Below, piece by piece: positions 1-4,720 of a DNA stretch of 5,140 nt (its first letter is position 1; each line of letters starts with the position of its first letter). This stretch comes from Chloroflexota bacterium (lineage in GTDB: Bacteria; Chloroflexota; Dehalococcoidia; SHYM01): contig JACQGV010000003.1 in the NCBI GenBank assembly GCA_016199375.1, positions 1-5,140 on the forward strand. Reading direction: 5' to 3'. The notes under the pieces were generated by a model. That model had not been told where the DNA came from. It saw only the letters and a list, made by a program, of their open reading frames with translations, and did not search any database. A program made the translations under genes and the position numbers.

Positions 1-48
1 ACGGGCAACGTCATCGGCGTGGACGGCGGCGAGGACATCGTGGGGTGA
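1..48 (+). CDS. C-terminal end of a short-chain dehydrogenase/reductase (partial)
   Basis: The first 15 codons, read in frame 1, give TGNVIGVDGGEDIVG and then a TGA stop at 46-48. A TG-x-x-I-x-VDGG ending is the usual C-terminus of classical SDR enzymes (FabG-like NAD(P)H-dependent oxidoreductases with a Rossmann fold), where this strand and loop lie beside the active site. Only this tail is visible, so the substrate cannot be named. Every codon but the stop ends in G or C, as in the other core genes and unlike the toxin-antitoxin pair that follows. No hairpin terminator is seen after the stop, and a TATAAT box starts three bases later. Confidence 0.7.
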   Translation, partial: TGNVIGVDGGEDIVG

Positions 49-50
49 TA

Positions 51-56
51 TATAAT
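51..56 (+). promoter_or_regulatory. -10 box of the toxin-antitoxin promoter
   Basis: A perfect TATAAT at 51-56 sits in an A/T-rich island (49-72) just after the SDR stop codon. No good -35 hexamer is found at 16-18 bp spacing; 28-33 reads GGCGAG. A TG at 46-47 lies near, but not exactly at, the extended -10 position. The start point would be near 63. Two AATAC copies 12 bp apart (66-70 and 78-82) could be part of an antitoxin operator, since RHH antitoxins usually repress their own promoter, but this is weak. If real, this promoter would serve the antitoxin and toxin genes and possibly queF and the genes beyond. Confidence 0.4.
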
Positions 57-100
57 AACTTAGGTAATACATTGTGGAATACAGAGAGGTAGTGTTGGAC

Positions 101-364
101 ATGAGGAAGCGGCTTATCCAGGTGCCTATTGATGATGAGCTTTTGGGGCAGCTAGACTTGCTCTCAAAGGCCCGCAAGGTGCCCCGCGCCGAAACAATCC
201 GGGCTGCCTGCCGAAGCCTTGTCCTGCAAACCAAAGAGGCTGAGCTAGAACGGCGCTATGTCGAGAGCTACAAGGCCCAACCAGAAGCTCCTATCTGGGG
301 AGAGGTAGGGGCTCTGCTAGCCGCTGAGGTCTGGGGCCAGGAAGATTGGGATGAACCGGGGTGA
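101..364 (+). CDS. Ribbon-helix-helix antitoxin (MazE-like) of a type II toxin-antitoxin pair
   Basis: This 87-residue protein is the likely antitoxin of the MazF-type toxin that follows. The N-terminal half (about residues 3-40) has the ribbon-helix-helix pattern: a short strand RLIQVPID, then a helix around DELLGQLDLLSKAR, a turn at KVPR, and a second helix AETIRAACRSLV. Such proteins dimerise and bind operator DNA through the paired strands. The C-terminal half is acidic and ends in Trp-rich [12 protein letters not shown], the kind of segment that wraps the toxin and blocks its RNA site. The ATG at 101 was chosen because AGAGAGG (83-89) lies upstream and the RHH strand starts at once; a GTG at 74 would add nine residues. 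The 3' end overlaps the toxin gene by 14 bp. Counting by hand, 33 of 87 codons end in A or T, far more than in queF. Pairing and fold are clear; the exact subfamily is not. Confidence 0.82.
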   Translation: MRKRLIQVPIDDELLGQLDLLSKARKVPRAETIRAACRSLVLQTKEAELERRYVESYKAQPEAPIWGEVGALLAAEVWGQEDWDEPG

Positions 365-686
365 GGTCTGGTGGGCACAACTGCCAGGCCTCAAAGGCCG
401 GCGACCGGTCCTTCTGCTTACGCGCACTGCGGTCATCGGCTACCGAACGTCTGTCACTGTAGCCCCGCTGACGCGAACCATCCGCGAGATACGTTCTCAT
501 GTTCGGCTGGGAGCCAACGATGGAGTCCCCAAAGAGTCAGCCGTCAACCTGGATGATTTGCAGACGATCGCTAAAAAGCGACTGGTCAGGCATGTGACCA
601 CTTTGTCCCGCAGCAGGATGCAGCAAGTTGACGAGGCTATTCGGTTCGCTCTGGCGCTGCCTCCCTTCCAGAAGGACGCCCCATGA
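351..686 (+). CDS. mazF: MazF/PemK-family endoribonuclease toxin
   Basis: This 111-residue protein has the MazF/PemK (CcdB-like barrel) fold, a sequence-specific single-strand RNase that stops growth when free of its antitoxin. It starts with the family signature [12 protein letters not shown] (residues 2-13), followed by [16 protein letters not shown], a Ser-x-Val-Asn-Leu-Asp-Asp-Leu-Gln-Thr-Ile segment (about 66-76) and the closing helix [11 protein letters not shown]. The two residues that align with the catalytic Arg25 and Thr48 of Bacillus subtilis MazF are present as Arg18 (in RPV) and Thr41 (in APLT), so the enzyme should be active. The loop between strands 1 and 2 is short. AGGAAG at 339-344 is a good Shine-Dalgarno site inside the antitoxin gene. 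The tail FQKDAP extends past the usual family end, and its codons look like host codons. By hand count, 38 of 111 codons end in A or T. The ATGA at 683-686 joins it to queF. Cleavage specificity cannot be read from sequence. Confidence 0.93.
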   Translation: MNRGEVWWAQLPGLKGRRPVLLLTRTAVIGYRTSVTVAPLTRTIREIRSHVRLGANDGVPKESAVNLDDLQTIAKKRLVRHVTTLSRSRMQQVDEAIRFALALPPFQKDAP

Positions 687-1090
687 CCACCGACGCCAAG
701 TACGACGCCCGCCGCTTCGACGTCCAGGACGAGAGCGCCATTGACACCGCCGTGCTGGAGCGCATCCCCTTCGAGTACCCCGGCTCGGCCACGGCGGTGA
801 CCTACGAGACGGATGAGTTCACCAGCGTCTGCCCCTGGACCGGCCTGCCCGACTTTGCCCGGCTTTCAATCACCTACGTTCCCGAGCGCCACCTGGTGGA
901 GCTGCGGTCGCTGAAGTACTACCTGACCTCCTTCCGCAACGTGGGCATCCTTCAGGAGCACGCCGTCAACCGGATGCTGAACGACCTGGTCTCCCTGCTG
1001 CGCCCCGTCTCCATGAAGGTCGAGGCCCATTTCAACGAGCGCGGCGGGCTCCGGACCGTGGCCGCGGCGCAGTACCCCGTCCCCTCCTAG
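683..1090 (+). CDS. queF: NADPH-dependent 7-cyano-7-deazaguanine (preQ0) reductase QueF
   Basis: QueF reduces the nitrile of preQ0 to the amine preQ1 with two NADPH, the step before TGT inserts preQ1 at the wobble base of GUN-anticodon tRNAs. The 135-residue length marks the unimodal (YkvM-like) tunnel-fold form, not the two-domain E. coli form. The active-site block [15 protein letters not shown] (residues 45-59) has the nucleophile Cys50, which forms a thioimide with preQ0, and the proton donor Asp57. The QueF motif follows as [14 protein letters not shown] (73-86), giving the NADPH site, and Glu92 in GILQEH should bind the substrate base. The position matching His96 of the Bacillus enzyme seems to be Gln91, a change I believe occurs elsewhere in the family. 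AAGGA at 672-676 is a Shine-Dalgarno site 6 bases before the ATG, inside the toxin gene's end. The transporter gene starts three bases after the stop. No preQ1 riboswitch is visible upstream. Confidence 0.96.
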   Translation: MTTDAKYDARRFDVQDESAIDTAVLERIPFEYPGSATAVTYETDEFTSVCPWTGLPDFARLSITYVPERHLVELRSLKYYLTSFRNVGILQEHAVNRMLNDLVSLLRPVSMKVEAHFNERGGLRTVAAAQYPVPS

Positions 1091-1093
1091 CCG

Positions 1094-1792
1094 ATGGTCC
1101 AGCCCGCCGGCCGCCCCTCCCCTGCCGCCAGCCTGTCCCCGTGGTTTGTCGGGATCGTCGCCCTCTTCGTAACCTGCCTCATCGTCTCCAACATCATCGC
1201 CGTCAAGCTCTTCACCGTCCTGGGACATCCCCTGCCCGCCGCCGTGATCGTCTTCCCGCTGACCTACATCTTCGGCGACGTGCTGACGGAAGTGTACGGC
1301 TACCGCCGGGCGCAGCAGGTAATCTGGCTGGGGTTCCTGTGCAACCTGGTGGCCGTGGGCGCCATCTACGCTGGACAGCTTCTCCCACCGGCGGGGTTCT
1401 GGGACGGCCAGGCCGCCTACGAGCGCATCCTGGGCTACAGCCCGCGCCTGCTCCTGGGCTCCTTCGTCGCCTACCTGGCCGGCGAGCTCCTCAACGCCGC
1501 CGTGCTGGCGCGGATGAAGCTCCTGACCCGGGGGCGCTGGCTGTTCAGCCGGACCATCGGCTCCACGCTCGCGGGCCAGGCCGCCGACTCGGCCGTCTTC
1601 CTCAGCATCGCCTTCGCCGGGACAGACGTGCCCCTCGGGAGCCTGATCCTCTCCCAGTGGGCCTTCAAGGTGGTCTTCGAGGCGCTGGCGACGCCCCTGA
1701 CCTACGGCGTGGTGGGATTCCTCAAGGCGCGGGAGGGCATGGACATCTACGACGCCCAGGTGAGCCTGAACCCGTTCAGGCTGTGGAGCTAA
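1094..1792 (+). CDS. yhhQ: Queuosine precursor transporter, YhhQ (VUT/DUF165) family
   Basis: This 232-residue inner-membrane protein belongs to the family of E. coli YhhQ, which takes up preQ0 and preQ1. It has about six hydrophobic segments (roughly residues 17-40, 47-66, 76-96, 118-138, 160-178 and 184-210). Family signatures are SNIIAVKLF (32-40), FPLTYIFGDVLTEVYGY (54-70) followed by RRAQQVIW, and GQAADSAVF (161-169). The N-terminal 15 residues are Pro/Ser/Ala-rich and cytosolic. The ATG at 1094 lies three bases after the queF stop and has no clear Shine-Dalgarno sequence, so it is probably translated by coupling to queF. No better in-frame start is present. Sharing a transcript with QueF fits import of preQ0 and its reduction inside the cell. 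Transport of another queuosine-related base is possible. The family assignment is secure. Confidence 0.93.
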   Translation: MVQPAGRPSPAASLSPWFVGIVALFVTCLIVSNIIAVKLFTVLGHPLPAAVIVFPLTYIFGDVLTEVYGYRRAQQVIWLGFLCNLVAVGAIYAGQLLPPAGFWDGQAAYERILGYSPRLLLGSFVAYLAGELLNAAVLARMKLLTRGRWLFSRTIGSTLAGQAADSAVFLSIAFAGTDVPLGSLILSQWAFKVVFEALATPLTYGVVGFLKAREGMDIYDAQVSLNPFRLWS

Positions 1793-1798
1793 AGGAGG
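1791..1798 (+). promoter_or_regulatory. Strong ribosome binding site of the HD-domain gene
   Basis: AAAGGAGG starts within the TAA stop codon of the transporter gene (1790-1792) and ends 7 bases before the ATG at 1806. It is the best Shine-Dalgarno match in the window, fixes the HD gene's start, and suggests higher or independent translation compared with the transporter gene just before it. Confidence 0.75.
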
Positions 1799-1805
1799 CA
1801 CAGTC

Positions 1806-2375
1806 ATGGACCGCCAGCAGGCCTGGGAGATCCTCTGCGAGTACACCAAGAGCGAGGCGCTGCGCAAGCACGCCCTCTCGGTGGAGGCGGTGATGCGCGC
1901 CTACGCCCGCCGCTACGGCGAGGACGAGGAGCGCTGGGGCATCGTGGGCCTGCTCCACGACTTCGACTACGAAATCCACCCGACCGCGGACAAGCATCCC
2001 GTCGAGGGCTCCAAGATCCTGGCAGCCAGGGGCGTGCCCGAGGACATCCGCTACGCCATCCTGTGCCACGCCGACCACGTGGGCCTGGAGCGCAAGACGG
2101 CGCTGGACAGGGCCATCTACGCCGTGGACGAGCTCACCGGCTTCATCATCGCCGTGGCCCTGGTCAAGCCAGACAAGAGCCTGGGGCAGGTGGACGCCGC
2201 CTCGGTGCGCAAGAAGATGAAGGACAAGGCCTTCGCCCGCAGCGTGCGCCGCGAGGACATCACCAAGGGCGCGGAGCAGTTGGGGGTTGACCTGGACGAG
2301 CACATCGCCTTCTGCGTCGAGGCGCTGAAGCCCGCGGCGGGACAACTGGAGCTTAACCTATTCGAGAGACGTTAA
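1806..2375 (+). CDS. HD-domain phosphohydrolase of unknown substrate
   Basis: This 189-residue soluble protein has the HD metal-dependent phosphohydrolase fold. The expected ligands are in order: His22 (in RKHALSVE), His51-Asp52 (GLLHDFDYE), His64 (KHPVEGSKIL, the position after HD seen in HDIG-type proteins), His88/His91 (ILCHADH) and Asp108 (AVDELTGFI). An intact metal site implies hydrolysis of a phosphate ester or nucleotide, but nothing seen names the substrate. The C-terminal third (about residues 130-189) is charged and helical and carries no recognised domain. The gene starts 13 bases after the transporter stop and so is very probably in the same transcript as queF and yhhQ. A role in handling a 7-deazaguanine nucleotide is a guess from position alone; general nucleotide housekeeping is equally possible. 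It ends 6 bp from the converging phosphatase gene. Confidence 0.88.
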   Translation: MDRQQAWEILCEYTKSEALRKHALSVEAVMRAYARRYGEDEERWGIVGLLHDFDYEIHPTADKHPVEGSKILAARGVPEDIRYAILCHADHVGLERKTALDRAIYAVDELTGFIIAVALVKPDKSLGQVDAASVRKKMKDKAFARSVRREDITKGAEQLGVDLDEHIAFCVEALKPAAGQLELNLFERR

Positions 2376-2399
2376 CAATCGTTAAAGCGCCTGGGCGCT
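2372..2399 (-). terminator. Candidate terminator between converging genes
   Basis: A perfect 6-bp stem AGCGCC/GGCGCT (2386-2391 with 2394-2399, two-base loop) lies in the last codons of the minus-strand phosphatase gene. On that strand it is followed at once by TTTAACGATTGTTAA, a weak U-rich run that contains the stop. A second small dyad, TTAAC-AATC-GTTAA (2372-2385), spans both stop codons. On the plus strand no T run follows, so rightward termination of the HD gene is not explained. The site is plausible but weak. Confidence 0.3.
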
Positions 2400-3011
2400 G
2401 ATGTCCGAGCGGAACTTGCCCAGGTGGCAGGTGTCGTTCAGGGCAGCCAGGGATGCCCCCCGCTCGGTGTAGTCCACGACGCTCAGGGAGCCGTTGTCCA
2501 GCCGGAGGCTCCAGAATTGGTCCAGGCCCAGGCCCAGAACCTGCGCCACCACGACTTTCAATACCACGTCGTGGGTGCAGACCGCCACGCTCCCGCCCGG
2601 ATGGGCGGCGACGATGCGTTGCAGCGCTGCGCAGGCCCGTTCCTCGACGTGGACCAGGCTCTCGCCTCCCGGCATCTGCACCTGGGCCGGATGCTCGTAC
2701 CAACGCTGGAGCATGGGGCCGAAGTGGTGCTCCACCTCGGCTTTCAGCAGACCGCACCACTGGCCGTGGTCCATCTCCGTCAGGGCCTCCTCCTCGTGAA
2801 CAGCGAGGCCGTGGCGCACGGCGATGGCGTAGGCTGTATCGTGGGCCCGCTGCAGCGGGCTGGAGTAGACCGCGGAGAGCGGGACGGCGCTCAGCCGGGC
2901 CGCCAGCAGCTCGGCCTGCTGCTGACCCAGCTCGGACAGCTCGGTATCTATGCGGCCCTGGTAGCGCCCGGTGGGGTTCCAGGTGCTCTCGCCGTGACGA
3001 GCCAGATACAC
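2382..3011 (-). CDS. Histidine phosphatase family protein (phosphoglycerate-mutase-like)
   Basis: This 209-residue enzyme belongs to the cofactor-independent-of-metal histidine phosphatase (RHG) clan, which works through a phosphohistidine. The signature LARHGESTWN (residues 3-12) contains Arg5 and the nucleophile His6. Arg55 lies in SSPLQRA, the acid residue is Glu79 in LTEMDHGQW, and His147 lies in the second signature VCTHD; all four catalytic positions are present. GpmB-like phosphoglycerate mutases, PhoE-type broad phosphatases and CobC share this architecture, and the sequence does not separate them; a small phosphomonoesterase is most likely. The start shown is the GTG at 3011, with an in-frame TAA upstream. 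However, the nearest Shine-Dalgarno (GAGG, minus strand 3036-3033) is 21 bases away and fits an ATC codon at 3026 better, which would add IERTR and give the usual family N-terminus. The gene has its own promoter and is divergent from the permease. Confidence 0.92.
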   Translation of the reverse strand: MYLARHGESTWNPTGRYQGRIDTELSELGQQQAELLAARLSAVPLSAVYSSPLQRAHDTAYAIAVRHGLAVHEEEALTEMDHGQWCGLLKAEVEHHFGPMLQRWYEHPAQVQMPGGESLVHVEERACAALQRIVAAHPGGSVAVCTHDVVLKVVVAQVLGLGLDQFWSLRLDNGSLSVVDYTERGASLAALNDTCHLGKFRSDISAQAL

Positions 3012-3032
3012 GCGGGTGCGTTCGATGGCGGG

Positions 3033-3036
3033 CCTC
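3033..3036 (-). promoter_or_regulatory. Possible Shine-Dalgarno GAGG for the phosphatase gene
   Basis: On the minus strand GAGG lies 6 bases before an ATC codon (3026-3024) and 21 bases before the GTG at 3011. It is the only purine-rich match between the predicted transcript start and the gene. It either marks a rare ATC start or is chance, in which case the GTG is used without a Shine-Dalgarno. Confidence 0.3.
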
Positions 3037-3055
3037 GGGGCGCAAAATCCGTCCC

Positions 3056-3084
3056 ATTATAGGCTGGACTCCAGGGCCTGGGAA
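3056..3084 (-). promoter_or_regulatory. Sigma-70-type promoter of the histidine phosphatase gene
   Basis: On the minus strand TTCCCA (3084-3079, 4 of 6 matches to TTGACA) is followed after exactly 17 bases by a perfect TATAAT (3061-3056). The start point would be near 3049, leaving a leader of about 38 bases before the GTG start. It lies upstream of, and faces away from, the permease promoter. Confidence 0.6.
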
Positions 3085-3122
3085 GCACACCCAGGGGCTG
3101 TCGTTGGGGTGGCCCCACGCCT

Positions 3123-3150
3123 TTGTCTGAAATAGGGCTGGTGCTAGAAT
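3123..3150 (+). promoter_or_regulatory. Extended -10 promoter of the APC permease gene
   Basis: TTGTCT (3123-3128, 4 of 6 matches) is followed after 16 bases by TAGAAT (3145-3150, 5 of 6), which carries a TGC extension at 3142-3144, the extended -10 motif. The start point should fall near 3157, giving about 59 bases of leader before the TTG start at 3216. A short dyad TGGGG-TGG-CCCCA at 3105-3117 lies just before the -35 box. The -10 box overlaps the left arm of a perfect inverted repeat (separate entry). Confidence 0.6.
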
Positions 3151-3167
3151 GCGGGGGTTGGCATTCT
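3146..3167. promoter_or_regulatory. Operator-like inverted repeat over the permease promoter
   Basis: AGAATGC (3146-3152) and GCATTCT (3161-3167) form a perfect 7-bp inverted repeat with an 8-base spacer, GGGGGTTG. The left arm overlaps the -10 box and the predicted start point (about 3157) lies in the spacer. Only the right arm would be transcribed, so an RNA hairpin cannot form and a DNA-binding dimer is the better reading. A repressor bound here would block the permease promoter. No candidate regulator gene lies in the window. Confidence 0.45.
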
Positions 3168-3205
3168 GGGACCTGACAGCGAGTGTCGAGAGGCCCCCTT
3201 GCTTC

Positions 3206-3211
3206 AGGAGG
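3206..3211 (+). promoter_or_regulatory. Shine-Dalgarno site that selects the permease start
   Basis: AGGAGG at 3206-3211 lies 4 bases before an in-frame TTG at 3216. The spacing is slightly short, but no comparable site precedes the upstream in-frame GTG at 3183. This favours the TTG start. Confidence 0.55.
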
Positions 3212-3215
3212 CAGA

Positions 3216-4658
3216 TTGAGGCTACGCCGCCGGCCCGGCGACCGCTTCATCCGGTTGATCCGTCCACGCCCCTTCGCCCTGCGCAAGAGCCTGGGCGTGG
3301 CCGGGCTCTATGCCACGGGCTACGGCAACGTGGGCTCCTCCATCTATTACGCCCTCGGCGTCGTGGCCCTGGCCGCCTTAGGGGCCACGCCCGTGGCCCT
3401 GGGGATAGCCGGCATCTTCTTCGTCTTTACCGCCCTGACCTACGCCGAGGGCTCAGCGATGTTCCCGGAGGCGGGCGGCTCCGCCAGCTTCGCCCGCCAT
3501 GCCTTTGGAGAGCGGGTGGGCTTCCTGGCGGGTTGGGCCCTGCTGCTCAGCTACGTGGTCACCATCTCCATCTCAGCCTTCACCATCCCGCCTTACCTGG
3601 GCTTTTTCTGGGCGCCGCTCAAGGAGAACCCAGTCCTGGGCACCCTAATGTCCATAGGGATAGTGGGGCTATTGATGGGGATAAACATAATCGGGATCAA
3701 GGAGACGTCGTGGCTCAACGTGGGAGCAGCGGTGCTGGACCTCCTCACCCAACTCGCCCTGGTCGTGGCGGGCCTAGTGCTGCTGTTCTCACCGGCGCTC
3801 GTGATCGAGCGGATCACGGGGAGCTGGCCCTCACCCCAGAACCTGCTCTTCGGCATCGCCGTGGCGTCCCTGGCCTACACCGGCGTGGAGACCATCTCCC
3901 AGATGGCCGAGGAGACGCGCCGGCCCCAGGTCCGAGTGCCGCGCGCCCTGGTGATGATGATCTTCACCGTGCTGCTGATCTTCGGCGGGATCGCCGTGGT
4001 GGCCTTCTCCGCCATGACCCCCCAAGAACTGGCGGGCCAGTGGGCCACCGACCCCGTGGCCGGGATCGCCTTCAACCTGCCGCTGCCCTGGCTGCAGATG
4101 GCCATGAAGCCCCTGGTAGCGGTGCTGGCGGCCAGCATCCTGCTGATCGCGACCAACGCCGGGCTCATCGGCATCTCGCGGCTGGCCTTCTCCATGAGCG
4201 CCCACCAGCAGTTGCCGGCGGCCTTCAGCCGCGTCCACCACAAGTTCCGCACCCCCTACATAGGGGTAATAGCCTTCACCCTGGTAGCCATCTTGCTCCT
4301 TATCCCCGGTTTTGTATCGCCCACGGTCTTTCAGGACATGGGCGCCCTGTACACCTTCGGCTCCCTCCTCTCCTTCGCCTTCGCTCACGCCGCAGTGGTA
4401 GCCCTGCGCATCAAGGAGCCGCAGCGTCCGCGCGGCTTCAAGCTGGGTCTGAACGTGACGGTCGGCGGTCGAGAGCTGCCTCTCACTGCAGTCCTGGGGA
4501 TGGTGGCCACCGCCGGAGTCTGGGTGGTGATCATCTACACCCAGAGCTACAGCCGCTGGGTGGGGTTCGGCTGGCTGCTGCTGGGGCTGGTGTTGTACAC
4601 TCTCTACCAGCGACACCTTCACCAAGAGAAGCCAGCTCAGGCGCGTCCCCCCCGATGA
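3216..4658 (+). CDS. APC superfamily amino acid/amine permease
   Basis: From the TTG at 3216 this is a 480-residue inner-membrane transporter; a GTG at 3183 would give 491. It begins with an Arg-rich cytosolic stretch, then about twelve hydrophobic segments in the LeuT-type order of the amino acid-polyamine-organocation superfamily. TM1 carries the broken-helix motif GYGNVGSS (residues 35-42), which cradles substrate amino and carboxyl groups. The region around TM6 gives the classic AYTGVETISQMAEETRRP (220-237) followed by VPRAL. TM8 and its loop give ISRLAFSMSAHQQLP (320-334), matching the family's R-x-x-F-x-M-x-x-x-x-x-LP pattern, then VHHKFRTPY. The C-terminus (from about 465) is charged and cytosolic. 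The substrate is not readable; amino acid uptake or exchange is likely. The gene has its own promoter with an operator-like dyad and is followed 62 bp on by a UspA gene, a pairing that suggests the UspA protein modulates it. Confidence 0.92.
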   Translation: MRLRRRPGDRFIRLIRPRPFALRKSLGVAGLYATGYGNVGSSIYYALGVVALAALGATPVALGIAGIFFVFTALTYAEGSAMFPEAGGSASFARHAFGERVGFLAGWALLLSYVVTISISAFTIPPYLGFFWAPLKENPVLGTLMSIGIVGLLMGINIIGIKETSWLNVGAAVLDLLTQLALVVAGLVLLFSPALVIERITGSWPSPQNLLFGIAVASLAYTGVETISQMAEETRRPQVRVPRALVMMIFTVLLIFGGIAVVAFSAMTPQELAGQWATDPVAGIAFNLPLPWLQMAMKPLVAVLAASILLIATNAGLIGISRLAFSMSAHQQLPAAFSRVHHKFRTPYIGVIAFTLVAILLLIPGFVSPTVFQDMGALYTFGSLLSFAFAHAAVVALRIKEPQRPRGFKLGLNVTVGGRELPLTAVLGMVATAGVWVVIIYTQSYSRWVGFGWLLLGLVLYTLYQRHLHQEKPAQARPPR

Positions 4659-4666
4659 GGTGACGC

Positions 4667-4695
4667 TTGCCCCTAGCCGCTCCCGTGGCTATAAT
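4667..4695 (+). promoter_or_regulatory. Sigma-70-type promoter of the UspA gene
   Basis: TTGCCC (4667-4672, 4 of 6 matches) is followed after 17 bases by a perfect TATAAT (4690-4695), all within the 62-bp gap after the permease stop. The start point would be near 4702, only about 19 bases before the TTG start. The UspA gene can therefore be expressed without the permease, while read-through from the permease is also likely because no terminator is seen. Confidence 0.6.
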
Positions 4696-4706
4696 CGCCC
4701 AGCGCC

Positions 4707-4713
4707 AAGGAGG
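4707..4713 (+). promoter_or_regulatory. Shine-Dalgarno site that selects the UspA start
   Basis: AAGGAGG at 4707-4713 is 7 bases before a TTG codon at 4721, ideal spacing. A GTG at 4727 would have 13 bases. This fixes the TTG as the probable start. Confidence 0.65.
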
Positions 4714-4720
4714 CCGGCCC

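Noticed and set aside
49..100. A possible preQ1 riboswitch or other RNA switch upstream of the operon
   Set aside because: No stem followed by the A-rich tail of preQ1-I aptamers, and no larger structured leader, can be seen; the leader is too short and A/T-rich.
866..1867. A 333-codon open frame on the minus strand across queF and yhhQ
   Set aside because: It is antisense to two well-recognised genes, has a low-complexity Gly/Gln/Asp/His/Glu-rich translation, and has no identifiable domain.
3070..3082. CCAGG-G-CCTGG palindrome in the divergent control region
   Set aside because: It is a one-base-spaced short palindrome in the spacer and -35 zone of the minus promoter, has no T run, and is easily produced by chance in G/C-rich DNA.
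2424..3130. Plus-strand open frames over the phosphatase gene (212 and 225 codons)
   Set aside because: They are antisense to a gene with all four histidine-phosphatase catalytic residues. One is Arg/Pro/Gly-rich and the other shows no motif.
3831..4625. A 264-codon minus-strand open frame inside the permease gene
   Set aside because: The translation is Gly/His/Gln/Asp-rich and low in complexity, the usual antisense shadow of a membrane-protein gene.
3149..4663. A 504-codon open frame, longer than the permease frame, over the same bases on the plus strand
   Set aside because: Its translation is Arg/Pro/Gly/His-rich with no membrane or known motif, whereas the frame at 3216 gives a full APC permease. 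Long shadow frames are expected in G/C-rich DNA. Its ATG also lies before the predicted transcript start.
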